64,000 bases of DNA, from the NCBI GenBank assembly GCA_037039925.1, contig JAXRKP010000116.1, forward strand, positions 262,001 through 326,000, given 5' to 3'. Of the stretch, positions 1-63,255 are shown in pieces; within the stretch, counting starts at the first letter, position 1; each line of letters starts with the position of its first letter. A model generated the notes under the pieces. The model saw nothing but the letters and a program-made list of their open reading frames with translations, had not been told where the DNA came from and did no database searches. A program made the translations under genes and the position numbers. This stretch comes from Doris montereyensis (lineage: Eukaryota > Mollusca > Gastropoda > Nudibranchia > Dorididae).

Positions 1-480
1 TTCCATTTTGGACTATTCTCGGCGTATTCCGCCAAAATGTGTCTTTCAGTTGTCTTAAATGTTTGCGCCTGGTCACTGAAAATACATCCTGGCAAACCTC
101 TGCGTGCTACAAACCTTTTGAAGGCCAACATAAACTGGGCTACTGAAAGATGGTCCACCAGTTCCAGTTGAACAGCTCTAATAGTGCAACAAGTAAAAAG
201 ACAAAACTAACGTTTCATACCTGGGAAATCTGTTGTGTACATAGGCCCTATAAAATCGACTCCAGTGACCGCAAATGAAGATTATCTTTTCACCCGTTAT
301 TCAGGGAGGGGCGTCATTGGCTGCTGACATGGAAGGGAATGAAACCTGACACATTTGACACATTCCGTTTTTACCTTTCTAGTCAAATTTCTCAGACCAA
401 TAACCCAGAACTCATTTCGGATATTTGATATCATATGAGATACACCCTCATGCTTCGATTTCAAATGTTCACGTCAATAG
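1..480 (-). pseudogene. BEL/Pao integrase core, degenerate
   Basis: Minus-strand translation shows VTGVDFIGP (about 242-275), the segment around the first catalytic Asp. It is followed by TIRAVQLELVDHLS (about 160-210) and then FSDQAQTF (about 55-90), the region of the second catalytic Asp. The motifs are out of frame with each other and separated by stops. The third catalytic residue would lie off the left edge. The zinc-binding N-terminus is only hinted at by a Cys pair near 340-365. Confidence 0.75.
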
Positions 481-804
481 TCAATTTCGAAACATGACTC
501 TTTGGCAATATGATAGGATGTTTTGATTCATACAACAACTTTGAATGATCAAGTCTCAATCTGAGCAAGCCGTCCCTCCCAATCAATGGATTCAATTTGT
601 ACAAACAAGACCGTTTTGAAAAACAATTGACCTTTTGTAAGGTTTCGATTTCCCTGAGAAATAGCGTTGCTGTTCACACTTAAGAATGACCCTTGTGCAT
701 TTCAGATACATTCAAGTGTTCGGAAAGGTTCCTTTCATTTTCTTCTGTCGAACATTAGATATGAATCGCAAAACCCATGTCACTGTTCTCATGGCTTTCA
801 TGAA

Positions 805-1741
805 CTATTCCCACCGTTCAGTCGAGAAAATGGGCTTATCCATTGTTTGAACGATTTGCCCCGTAGTCTGGTGCTCGGAAGTGCAAATCAAATTTGTTTC
901 TCCTGAAGATTCTATGTCTTTGCTTATGACCTGCCTGTCGTTATCAAGCAGCGAAGTAGGGTCATGCATCCAATAAAAGGAGGTCATCAATGTCTTTGCG
1001 GTGAGGCCTCGAGTTCCCATATCAGTCGGGTTCTTTGATCCAGGACAGTGTTTCCACCTAGAGGGATATGTCAATACTCGGATCTCTGCGACTATTGGCA
1101 GCGAATGTTTTCCACTTGGAGAAATCATTCCGCAGCCAATGTAAGGCAACCATCGAGCCTGTCCAACAGACCTATGGAGTATCTTCTGACAACATTAACG
1201 CCTTGATCACAAAACTGACGAGGCGTATATTAAGTAGACAACCCAACAACTCTAAACGTGGCAAGGTTACGGTTTTCACGGGGGCGACTCTAGCCCTCGC
1301 CATTACCATTGAAACACTTTGGCTGCCCTCAATTTCAATTATATTCGCATAAACAACAGAACAATAAGTTTCTTCTGGTGCATCACTGAACGAATGTAGC
1401 TCAATAAATTTGCTATTCGTTCATGACTGGGTTACAAAACATCTCGGGATCTTTAAGGCTTAAAGTTCACCAATACCTTTGATCCAAGAAACGAACTGGA
1501 AACTAAGTTCACTGGGAACCTCTTCATTCCAGTCCAATCCCAATTTCCAGAGTTTCTGGAAAAACAGTTTAGCAGCAATAGTGAAAGGAGTCAGAAAACC
1601 CAAAGGATCGAATATTCTTAAGAGCAAACTCAAGATCAAAAGTTTAGTCACTACAACATCTGGTGACACAGGAAAACCACTGAATTCAAAATGGTCTGAA
1701 GAAGAATTCCATTTCAGACCCAAAATCTTTATTACGTCCAT
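805..1741 (-). pseudogene. BEL/Pao RNase H / Pao domain, degenerate
   Basis: At 1460-1741 the minus strand reads KILGLKWNSSSDHF followed by RIFDPLGFLTPFTIAAK and KLWKLGLDWNEEVP, the typical Pao-domain segment downstream of the polymerase. At 805-1149 WKHCPGSKNPTDMGTRGL matches the end of the RNase H-like region (pattern N-P-x-D-x-x-x-R-G). The stretch between them is poorly preserved. Non-functional remnant. Confidence 0.8.
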
Positions 1742-1757
1742 CTGAACTATGGCGTCC

Positions 1758-2459
1758 TTAAACTCTTTGAGCAGTTTTCCTTGACGACTTCACTATTCGA
1801 TCCTCACTTGGACAATTGCATTTTGCCCCAGACATTATTCTTGAGGCCTCGCCAATCATTTGACAAGCTTGAGTTGTGTCATCAGCTCCTGTTAGGAGCT
1901 CGTCCATATACATATTGCTCTTCATTTCATTAACAACTCTGCTTGATCTATACTTGTTTGAATGGTGCCTTATTGTGGCGCCCAAGAGAAAAGATGACGA
2001 GGCACAACTAAATGTCACCCTCTCACATCTCATAACGCGAACTTCTCCCCCTTCTTTCAGGAGAAAACGTTACACGTTTTGATCTTCTTTCTTCAGGCGA
2101 ATTTGCCATCGTCTGAACCTCAATAATACTTCTGCCAAGTTGGGAAGCAGGTTAAGGCCTGTGTCTACACAATCGTTGAGAGGCAGACCATTGGGACTAG
2201 CAGTGGAATGTCGAGATACTCTCGACCTTCACGACAGGAAAGTGCGGAAGGTAAAAAACTGGTCCATTTGAACAATCAACTTCAGAAGGAGGAATTTCGT
2301 GGATAATTCCTTCCTCTTCGAGAACCCTGAAAACCTTGCTATAATTTTCCCGAACTGACCGTTTGTCTCTAACCTGCGGTAGAGCTTGTCTGCTCTTTCT
2401 TTTGCTGACTTGTAATTGTTCAGCAACTTACCTTTCAATCTTTGATTCTTCCAAGGCAA
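1758..2459 (-). pseudogene. BEL/Pao reverse transcriptase, degenerate
   Basis: 2100-2300 (minus) encodes a fingers segment with FYLPHFPVVK and NGLPLNDCVDTGLNLLPN. A stop and frame change follow. Then 1758-2033 carries SSSFLLGATIRHHSNKY and the palm box NMYMDELLTGAD. The catalytic YxDD box reads YMDE, so the second Asp is replaced by Glu, consistent with decay. A coiled Lys/Glu-rich segment at 2229-2459 is the part upstream of the fingers. Confidence 0.8.
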
Positions 2460-2599
2460 GATCTTGCTTGCCAGGCTCGATCTTTGAAGTTCACTTGAAA
2501 GATCGAAAAGCTCGATCTTCAGCTCGAGCTTTGCCCAGCTCTACTTTCCAGAATGTGAATAAAAGTTTCTTTACGGTGACAACCTAAGCGACGCTGCGC

Positions 2600-3794
<1,195 letters not shown>

Positions 3795-5091
3795 CTGTCT
3801 GGGAACATTAGACAATGAATGCATGCAACCCTTGCAAATTCATATACATATACCTGTACTAATATAACATTTTAGCAGTTAATTAATGTTTTACAAGAAT
3901 ACAATAGTATTATTTGAGATTGGTATCAATTCGCATTCGAATTCGATGCCAAACCTAATCCTGAAGTCAGAATTCCAGTACAAGAAATTGAGATAATTGC
4001 CCCGTGATCTAGACTCTATGACAAAAGACAAAGTTGAAGACTACATGACCAGTGACGTCAGATGGCATCGGGCTGCAAGGCTATAGCCACAACCTCTCAC
4101 CATAGCTGTACATAGATCTTGTCCATGACATCTCACGATGCAATATCTTATTCGAAAGAAATCAATAGGCAATGAGAAGGAATTAATTGATGTCGAAATA
4201 ATCTTTTTACAGTGTTCAGATCATGAATTAGGAGCGAGTTTTAATGTTCCTATTGGAAACATGTCATAGAGTCCAACAGCCTACCCATCGAGTTAGCTTT
4301 GAAACCGCGCATTCTTTTACTTTTTACAATGTCACTGTCACTAATGTCACAGTTCAACTTGCAATGTGCGTGAAGTACAGCGAGCAACGATTGACAACAA
4401 GGGTGGCAGGAAGTGAATCGTGTGTCTGGTGTGTGTATGAATGTGTTTGCGTGTGTTTAAAAAAAAAAAAAATTTTCTTTTTTTTTTTTGTTGTTTTTTT
4501 TTATGTGATTTTTTTCTCTCTTTTCTTTTGTTCCTTACTCTGTGTTGTAGTGACGTGATCAAGCTCACTGCTTTCTAATGATTCTTGATCTACGCATTGT
4601 GTGTGTACCGGTACGTTTTTTAAAGTTAGATTCCTTGATTTTTGTGACTTGGTAACAAAAACAAAAGCCGTGAAAATTTTGACCAGCCTCTCATCAAAAT
4701 TACCTTAATGACGCCACTGTACATGACATCAAATTTGTCCAATCAGTCAATCCTGCCATACGCGACACCTTCGAAACATTCACAGCCCAAGTGACTGTTT
4801 TGGACATCAGGGTGATCTCGTCGAATGGACCAATCACCACCTCCATTTTTACCTTTCGACTTTCGTATTCCTCTTTACATCCTCTCTCCTGTAGGAATTC
4901 TATTCCTTTCTCTCGATCTCTGCATCTTTGTCAGGATGACATGGCTTTCCGTAACATTAATAACAGGCCGAGATGATGGATACATTCCTGAGAGAGGATT
5001 TCCACATCATCTCATCCGCCCTCAACAGCATTCAAGCACAGCAGCGCTCTCGTTCATGCCAAAACACAAACAAACCTCCTAATAACCGAGT
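3795..5091. other. Unassigned AT-rich spacer
   Basis: No coding exon, transposon motif or RNA recognised. It contains an A-run/T-run patch at about 4460-4520 and otherwise unremarkable sequence. Confidence 0.45.
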
Positions 5092-5657
5092 GAAACTTAT
5101 CAATCACGACATAGGCCTACCATCCCCACAATAAACTTATCAATCACGACATAGGCCTACCATCCCCACAATAAACTTATCAATCACGACATAGGCCTAC
5201 CATCCCCACAATAAACTTATCAATCACGACATAGGCCTACCATCCCCACAATAAACTTATCAATCACGACATAGGCCTACCATCCCCACAATAAACTTAT
5301 CAATCACGACATAGGCCTACCATCCCCATAATAAACTTATCAATCACGACATAGGCCTACCATCCCCACAATAAACTTATCAATCACGACATAGGCCTAC
5401 CATCCTCACAATAAACTTATCAATCACGACATAGGCCTACCATCCTCACAATAAACTTATCAATCACGACATAGGCCTACCATCCTCACAATAAACTTAT
5501 CAATCACGACATAGGCCTACCATCCTCACAATAAACGTATCAATCACGACATAGGCCTCCCATCCCCACAATAAACTTATCAATCACGACATATTCCTAC
5601 CATCCCCACAATAAACTTATTAATCACGACATAGTCCTACCATCTCTACAATAAACT
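5092..5657. repeat. 40-bp minisatellite, about 14 copies
   Basis: Tandem unit containing CAATCACGACATAGGCCTAC followed by CATCCCCACAATAAACTTAT. Copies are nearly identical; C/T changes (CATCCTCACA) cluster in the middle-right copies and the last two units are the most diverged, the usual edge pattern. It lies in the flank 3' of CPSF1. Confidence 0.97.
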
Positions 5658-5869
5658 TTACCGTACGTGTATTAACGATTGGTTTTGAAATATTATTCTG
5701 TCCCCGCGGAACATCAGGACCACAAAAGGTAAATCGCTGCCGCAAATTTTCGGCCTTCCCCTAAATAATTACAACTTTCCCAATTTTCACACACAAGTGG
5801 TAATTGTCTAAAGAATTGAATCTGAAATACTTTGTTTGTTGTGTTGTATTTTGGTGGTTTTTTTAATGT

Positions 5870-6173
<304 letters not shown>

Positions 6174-6619
6174 TTGATGAAACAAGGCAAACTGGATGGT
6201 GGTTTTTGTTGTTGTTTCTTTTTACCCCAGTTAGCTCGTCGGTACTTATTATTCATCCTAACCTTGATATTCTAAACGAAGAATAATCCTAGACCTAGTC
6301 AGTAGTCAGTGTTTTATTGTGGCAAAAAGAATGAAGCCTACAATCGAGAATAACGGGAAAACATTTTAAAGCAGTGAAGAGCGCAGAGAAGAAGGTGACC
6401 GTAGAACAGCAAAATAAGAAAGAAAGAAAAAACTGACAGATGTTCCAGCGATAGAAATCAAGAGATACATACAATGTACAAATAATCTCTTGGTCCAAGG
6501 GCTATATATAGATGTTGGGGATATCCCAGTCGACTTGTCACTGACAGTCTTTAGGAACAGTACCAGTTCAGATGTTCCAGAGCTTGTAAAATGTGCAAGA
6601 AAATACGTCACTAAGTCTG

Positions 6620-7325
6620 AGGAGACTCGATAGTCCAGAGGCACGGTGTCGGAGTCTCAACCAAAGGTCGTGGGTTCAAACCCAAGCAGGTTGAAAAGTT
6701 TTCTAGAGTTTTCCAAGTAAAGATCTTGTCAGTGTGTTAGCGCATGGGCTACGAATCAGCTACCAGGCCTCTGTACTTACTAGTGTATATAATTATGCTT
6801 CCAATGGAGTTGAGAACGACTTTTTAAAATGAAATGGCATGCTGGGGGGGGAGATAAAAGATGTACATATGACTGACATTTTCTTCCCTCTTCTTAAATA
6901 TGAGAACAAATGCTTTCACTTGTGTAGAATGTGACACCATGCTTTCACTTGTGTAGAATGTGACACAATGCTTTCACTTGTGTAGAATGTGACACCATGC
7001 TTTCACTTGTGTAGAATGTGACACAATGCTTTCACTTGTGTAGAATGTGACACCATGCTTTCACTTGTGTAGAATGTGACACCATGCTTTCACTTGTGTA
7101 GAATGTGACACAATGCTTTCACTTGTGTAGAATGTGACACAATGCTTTCACTTGTGTAGAATGTGACACCATGCTTTCACTTGTGTAGAATGTGACACAA
7201 TGCTTTCACTTGTGTAGAATGTGACACAATGCTTTCACTTGTGTAGAATGTGACACCATGCTTTCACTTGTGTAGAATGTGACACCTGTGCGGGCATATG
7301 GATCCATCTTTATCTCTCATCTCTT
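6620..7325 (+). mobile_element. Chimeric tRNA-derived SINE carrying a nested minisatellite
   Basis: The head has an A-box-like TAGTCCAGAGGC (about 6633) and B-box GGTTCAAACCC (about 6672), as in the SINEs at 48712 and 61040. From about 6717 the body (GATCTTGTCAGTGTGTTAG, TTATGCTTCCAATGGAGTTG, GAAATGGCATGCTGGGGG) instead matches the other SINE family seen at 15160 and 32580. The element resumes after the 29-bp array with GCGGGCATATGGATCCATCT, equivalent to the 3' end at 15385-15410. The array is therefore inside this copy. Confidence 0.75.
6909..7286. repeat. 29-bp minisatellite, 13 copies, inside a SINE
   Basis: The unit contains GCTTTCACTTGTGTAGAATG plus TGACACCAT/TGACACAAT; the C/A variant alternates along the array. 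The start of the unit resembles the SINE 3' segment GCTTGCACTTGAGCGGG seen at 15363-15380, suggesting the array grew from that segment. Confidence 0.93.
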
Positions 7326-7735
7326 ACCATAGAGTTGCATTAGTTTCCACATGGTTTCTCTGTTGGCGCCGTCTGTCAGTGTCAATTGTCTTCTCATCAT
7401 AGTCAAGAAAAAATCAATACAGAGGAAGGAGTTCTATTCTAATTCTAGTAACTGTTCAATGATAATCCTAACTGTGGCAATTTGGCCTGTAGGCTTACAT
7501 GATCTGCTGCATCTAAAGCCAGCCTGTTTCTCTCAAGTACGAAATGTGAATGTACTGTATTCTTCATTCTCTCTAAAATTATGCAATTTAGAATTTTTCC
7601 ACGGACGGAAACACGTAGCAGTGTTACGCCTCTATAAATAAAATAAAATATAATTATAATTTCTGCAATTGCTGAGGTTGCCGTTTTTAGGAATTTTAAC
7701 TACTGGTAGATATCCCTCTTCCCAAGCATGCATTG

Positions 7736-7812
7736 CATATGACTGAAATTTTCTTTGCTCTTCTTAAATAGTAAAGAAGAATGCTTTCGCTTGTGTAGAA
7801 TGTGACACAATG
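7736..7812 (+). repeat. Single-unit relative of the 29-bp array with its left flank
   Basis: CATATGACTGAAATTTTCTT, then CTCTTCTTAAATAG, then one GCTTTCGCTTGTGTAGAATG unit, parallels the left flank plus first unit of the array at 6876-6940. This is either a second, unexpanded copy or a local duplication. Confidence 0.7.
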
Positions 7813-7821
7813 AACTGCATG

Positions 7822-7860
7822 TACAGTGGAACCTGCTTAAGACCAACACCTCAGAACCGT
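7822..7860 (+). other. Pogo-like terminal repeat footprint
   Basis: TACAGTGGAACCTGCTTAAG resembles the ends of the pogo-like elements at 19959 and 44042. No matching opposite end was identified before the next minisatellite, so this is a footprint or solo end. Confidence 0.35.
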
Positions 7861-8097
7861 GAAAAAAAGTTGATTCGGGGTTGATGTTAACCTACTCCAG
7901 GGGATTTAACATAAATCTGAGGCAGCATTCTTTTTATTCTTGTTAAAACACGAGGAACAGGACTGTTTGGGAGGAGGATGCATTATTTGAGATGAGGCGA
8001 TGAGTAAAGTTTTGTTTGTTTGTTTGTTATTGTTGTCATTTTGGGGTTTTTTTGTGACCTGCATAATTGCAGGGTGGGCAAAAAGCTGACAGCACGC

Positions 8098-9557
8098 GTG
8101 GCGGGTGGTAGGGAAGCACTGTGCCATGCAGACAGAGCACACATGGCAGGTGGTAGGGAAGCACTGTGCCATGCAAACAGAGCACACATGGCGGGTGGTA
8201 GGGAAGCACTGTGCCATGCAAACAGAGCACACATGGCGGGTGGTAGGGAAGCACTGTGCCATGCAAACAGAGCACACATGGCGGGTGGTAGGAAGCACTG
8301 TGCCATGCAAACAGAGCACACATGGCGGGTGGTAGGGAAGCACTGTGGTGGCAGGTGGTAGGAAGCACTGTGCCATGCAAACAGAGCACACATGGCGGGT
8401 GGTAGGGAAGCACTGTGCCATGCAAACAGAGCACACATGGCGGGTGGTAGGAAGCACTGTGCCATGCAAACAGAGCACACATGGCAGGTGGTAGGGAAGC
8501 ACTGTGCCATGCAAACAGAGCACACATGGCGGGTGGTAGGAAGCACTGTGCCATGCAAACAGAGCACACATGGCAGGTGGTAGGGAAGCACTGTGCCATG
8601 CAAACAGAGCACACATGGCGGGTGGTAGGGAAGCACTGTGCCATGCAAACAGAGCACACATGGCAGGTGGTAGGGAAGCACTGTGCCATGCAAACAGAGC
8701 ACACATGGCGGGTGGTAGGGAAGCACTGTGCCATGCAAACAGAGCACACATGGCGGGTGGTAGGGAAGCACTGTGCCATGCAAACAGAGCAAGCGTGGCG
8801 GGTGGTAGGGAAGCACTGTGCCATGCAAACAGAGCACACATGGCAGCACTGTGCCATTACAGCGCAAGTGTGGCGGGTGTAGCACTGTGCCATGCAAACA
8901 GAGCACACATGGCGGGTGGTAGGAAGCACTGTGCCATGCAAACAGAGCACACGTGGCAGGTGGTAGGGAAGCACTGCCATGCAAACAGAGCACACATGGC
9001 GGGTGGTAGGAAGCACTGTGCCATGCAAACAGAGCACACATGGCTGGTGGTAGGGAAGCACTGTGCCATGCAAACAGAGCACACATGGCGGGTGGTAGGG
9101 AAGCACTGTGCCATGCAAACAGAGCACACGTGGCGGGTGGTAGGGAAGCACTGTGCCATGCAAACAGAGCAACATGGAGGGGAACATGTGCCATGCAAAC
9201 AGAGCACACATGGCGGGTTCACTGTGCCATGCAAACAGAGCACACATGTCGGGTGGTAGGGAAGCACTGTGATATGCAAACAGAGCACACATTTTACTTT
9301 GCCATGCAAACAGAGCACACATGGCGGGTTAGGGAAGCACTGTGCCATGCAAACAGAGCAAGCGTGGCGGGTGGTAGGAAGCACTTGCCATGCAAACAGA
9401 GCACACATGGCGGGTGGTAGGGAGGCACTGTGCCATGCAAACAGAGCATACATGGCGGGTGGTAGGAAGCACTGTGCCATGCAAACAGAGCACACATGGC
9501 GGGTGGTAGGGAAGCACTGTGCCATGCAAACAGAGCACGCGTGGCGGGTGGTAGGGA
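8098..9557. repeat. 45-bp minisatellite, about 32 copies
   Basis: The unit contains GGTGGTAGGGAAGCACTGTG followed by CCATGCAAACAGAGCACACA. Unit length is 45 bp with frequent 44-bp variants (GGTAGGAAGC) and a few larger deletions (8345-8360, 8845-8880, 9165-9310). Because 45 is a multiple of three and the unit lacks stops in several frames, ORFs up to about 430 codons appear on both strands. I regard none as a gene. Confidence 0.97.
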
Positions 9558-9954
9558 ATTGTACAGACACAAACACACAATGTTATTACATTGTTGTAGC
9601 TCTATGAAGGTGAGGGCCTGGCCTATTATTGTAACTATATACAACATCTCTTCCCAGTACTCAGCACTCCACAGTCATTATTAGTATACACTATATGATA
9701 TCACAGTATAAAAATAATAACATGTGCTAGATCTATATTCCTCTGAGCTATAGATATAAAATGAATTTTATTTTTATTTTTAAAATTCCAAGATGGAGCT
9801 TCTTCATGGACAGATTTAGTTAATCAGGTGTGATCAGAGGCTGATAAACAATGAGATAAAAAGGGGAAAACGGGACCAATGACAGAAGTTGATCACAACT
9901 AAGAATTGATGACAAGAGAGTTGATTTCTCACTTATTAGAGGGGTAAATAGAGA

Positions 9955-10022
9955 GGAACAAACAGACAAAGAGACAGACAGAGAAGAGAGAGCAATTAGA
10001 GAGAGAGAGAGAGAGAGAGTAA

Positions 10023-10092
<70 letters not shown>

Positions 10093-10158
10093 TGGAAAAG
10101 ATTGATTCCTGTGTCTACCGTTACTGTGTGTGTGTGTCTCTCTCTCTCTCTCTGTCTG
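9955..10158. repeat. (GA)n microsatellite with short (TG)n(TC)n partner
   Basis: GA-rich tract from about 9955 to 10095 with AAATAGATA interruptions, then TGTGTGTG/TCTCTCTC at about 10122-10155. Confidence 0.95.
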
Positions 10159-10159
10159 T

Positions 10160-12413
10160 ATTTTTTGCATATCTTCACGTTTCACGTTTCTTCCTCCTTT
10201 ACCTGAAATATCTCTCCCTCTTATTGCTCCTTTTCTCTGGTTTTCTCCATTTGTCTTTCACTCTCTCCCTAAATATTTTTTTTAAAATCAGCAACCTCAC
10301 ATGGTCGTAAATAATGAACTGTTTCACAATTACTGTACAAATTACAAAGGACACAACACTTTAACAATACTTAATTCTTCATGAAAGCAAGGGAATAAAA
10401 AATAAAAAATTAATGAAAATTAAATCACGATGCAATAAAGGCGCTGGCTATAGCATTGAATGATCAACTCAAGTAACAATTTAATCATCAAAACAAATTT
10501 ATTTTGTTCTCTTTAATGCACCTTCACAACAGATGGATTCTACATCAATGTCTTGTGCTTTGTGTGAGAAATGATTGTTAACAATTTTTGTACAAATAGC
10601 TGGTGTCTAAAACACAGCCAAACTCATTTGAACGTTTGTGATATTCATGATATTCAATATATCACTATGATACTTCTCATGTTGCTAGTCTACCCATACA
10701 GAGGTATGTTCGCCAATTTTCTCTACAGTCGATGGCGTCGTTATTTCGTAATACTATTACTGTAATACGCATTCAAAAAGAAGTGGGTTTTCCTAAAGAG
10801 GGCAAATATTTAATATGATTGTTGCACCAACTTCTTGCCTCTTTAGCATCATTATCAAACCATTTTTTCCTTTGCTATTCAAGAAAACCTATACTCCACT
10901 AATCTCGCTTAATTAAAAGTTGATTTAGACATTACTTAAATGTTTCTCTTTCTTTGTCTCATGCCAAGGACAGATAAAAAACTTTTGCAGTTGAACAGTA
11001 TTTCAAAACGGGATGTGCACCTCTATAGTAAAACATCTACAATATTTAAAAAATACCTGTTCTTTTTATATATATAAAAGGCTCATTTAAAATATACTGT
11101 TAAATTATGTTTACAATTTTGCGTTGCTCATGGAAACTAAGAAATCTTGAATATTTCAAAGCTCTATTCTGAAACTTTCTGGGTCTTTTCAGCCCATATT
11201 TAGTGAGCAATAGACAAAAATCATGCAATATAAAGATCAAATAGAAAAATATTCTTTTTATATTTTGGACAATAAGTCAATTAAAGCCAAATCAAAATGA
11301 CATATGCACAAACAAGGGGGAAAAATACAATTCTTCAACATAACATGTAAAAACAATGAATAAAAAGTAATGAAAAAGAAAAAAATTCTTTATCAACTAT
11401 TTTTTTTTTTGGTGCTTAACATCTTCAACCTATGTCCTGAAAAATTGAAGAGAATTGGTTAACAAATAACTGAGAAATATGTGAAATCAATTGTGAAATT
11501 GAGAAATCAACCCAACACAAAAACAAGCTTCGATGGCCTAGATCTAGATAGATCTACATCTACAAAAAACATGATGGGGAAGGACAAAACAAATGCCTCC
11601 TATAACTTCTAGCAAAACAGGTCAGAAATGTTTCCTTAAGGTTTGAAAAGAATTGGTATTAAAAACAAAACCATAAAACAAATAACAGACAGCCGAGCAT
11701 ACACAACAATAAAGTTTGAGACATTTTTCTTGTCCATTTGTTTTGAACTTTGAAGTTTGATTTTAGCGTTTTTCTGAAAATAGCTAAATATTTTCAAACT
11801 GCTATAGATTTTGTAATCCTTTAAGTGTTATATTTAAGTTTCGTATACATTGTCCCGTAAGTGGAATCTAATGCATGTTAAATTTCGTCGAAACCCATTG
11901 GAAAATAATGGAAGCAATGGCAAGAGTTCAGGGTTATTTTTAGACACCCGGTTTGAATATTAATTTTCCCCCTGAAAAAAAATTATAGGCTGGATTTTAT
12001 GGAGCATTGTATCAAATTAGAGTACATTTTCTCGAAAACTGTACTTTGTTGTAATGATATCAAAGATAACAGAGCGATGAAGGAGGAAAAAGGAGTTGTA
12101 TATACAATGGTTCTTTAAACTGAAGCAAGTTTGAAATCAAGAAACCACTGTGAATAATTCACAGGCAATGGCTGCAGCCTTTGAGTTGGTTTTCTCATTT
12201 GAAGCAGGAGTGACTGAGACTGAGAACACTGTTGTACTGTATCTGTATTGGGTACTCCAAAGTGTCTCAAACATGAGCACATTATGGAGGTGTTGAGGCT
12301 CTCAATTTGTGGCATTTTCATGCCCTATGTTTATGTTGTACTGTGTAGGTATCAGGATGAGACCTGGACAAGACTCATAATCAACTCTACTGTGCAAACC
12401 CTTAAGTTGATAA
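10160..12413. other. AT-rich flank downstream of CPSF1; no gene recognised
   Basis: About 2.2 kb with many A- and T-runs and no convincing exon or repeat family. It may include part of a long CPSF1 3' UTR, because several TTTATT (AATAAA on the minus strand) occurrences exist, but nothing decides between them. Confidence 0.4.
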
Positions 12414-12419
12414 TTTATT
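12414..12419 (-). promoter_or_regulatory. Candidate CPSF1 polyadenylation signal
   Basis: TTTATT on the plus strand is AATAAA on the minus strand, about 230 bp beyond the CPSF1 stop codon. It is the nearest canonical hexamer I see downstream of the stop. AATAAA is frequent by chance in AT-rich DNA, so this is only a candidate. Confidence 0.35.
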
Positions 12420-12645
12420 CTTTCTTTTAAAAGAGATTCTAACACTAATAGTCCCTCACATACCCTCCCGGATAATTGAAAATGTAAAATATTGATAATT
12501 TCAAATGGGAAATATGCCGTTTTCAGTCAATGTTGTAAGTTCCAGTTTCCAATCATAATTGCTTTCATCAAATCCCCGATCCTGTATCAGCATTAGAAGC
12601 ATTAGAGAATTGTAAATGCAGTAGAGAGAGCTTCCATGTCCTGTA

Positions 12646-63255
<50,610 letters not shown>

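Larger units (their letters stand above)
1..2460 (-). mobile_element. Decayed BEL/Pao LTR retrotransposon, pol region (5' and 3' incomplete)
   Basis: Reading the minus strand from 2460 down to 1 gives, in the order expected for BEL/Pao pol, reverse transcriptase, the Pao/RNase H region and the integrase core. Each piece is in a different or broken frame with internal stops, so the copy is dead. Gag and protease are absent: recognisable coding stops near 2460. No LTR is visible; the integrase C-terminus and any 3' LTR would lie left of the window. It sits outside the CPSF1 transcript, about 10 kb beyond its stop codon. Family assignment rests on motif order and is firm; subfamily is not determined. 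Confidence 0.85.

Noticed and set aside
7906..9580. Long ORFs (up to about 430 codons) on both strands rich in His, Cys, Pro and Ala
   Set aside because: They arise from the stop-free 45-bp minisatellite unit, occur in several frames of both strands, and are disrupted by frequent 44-bp units.
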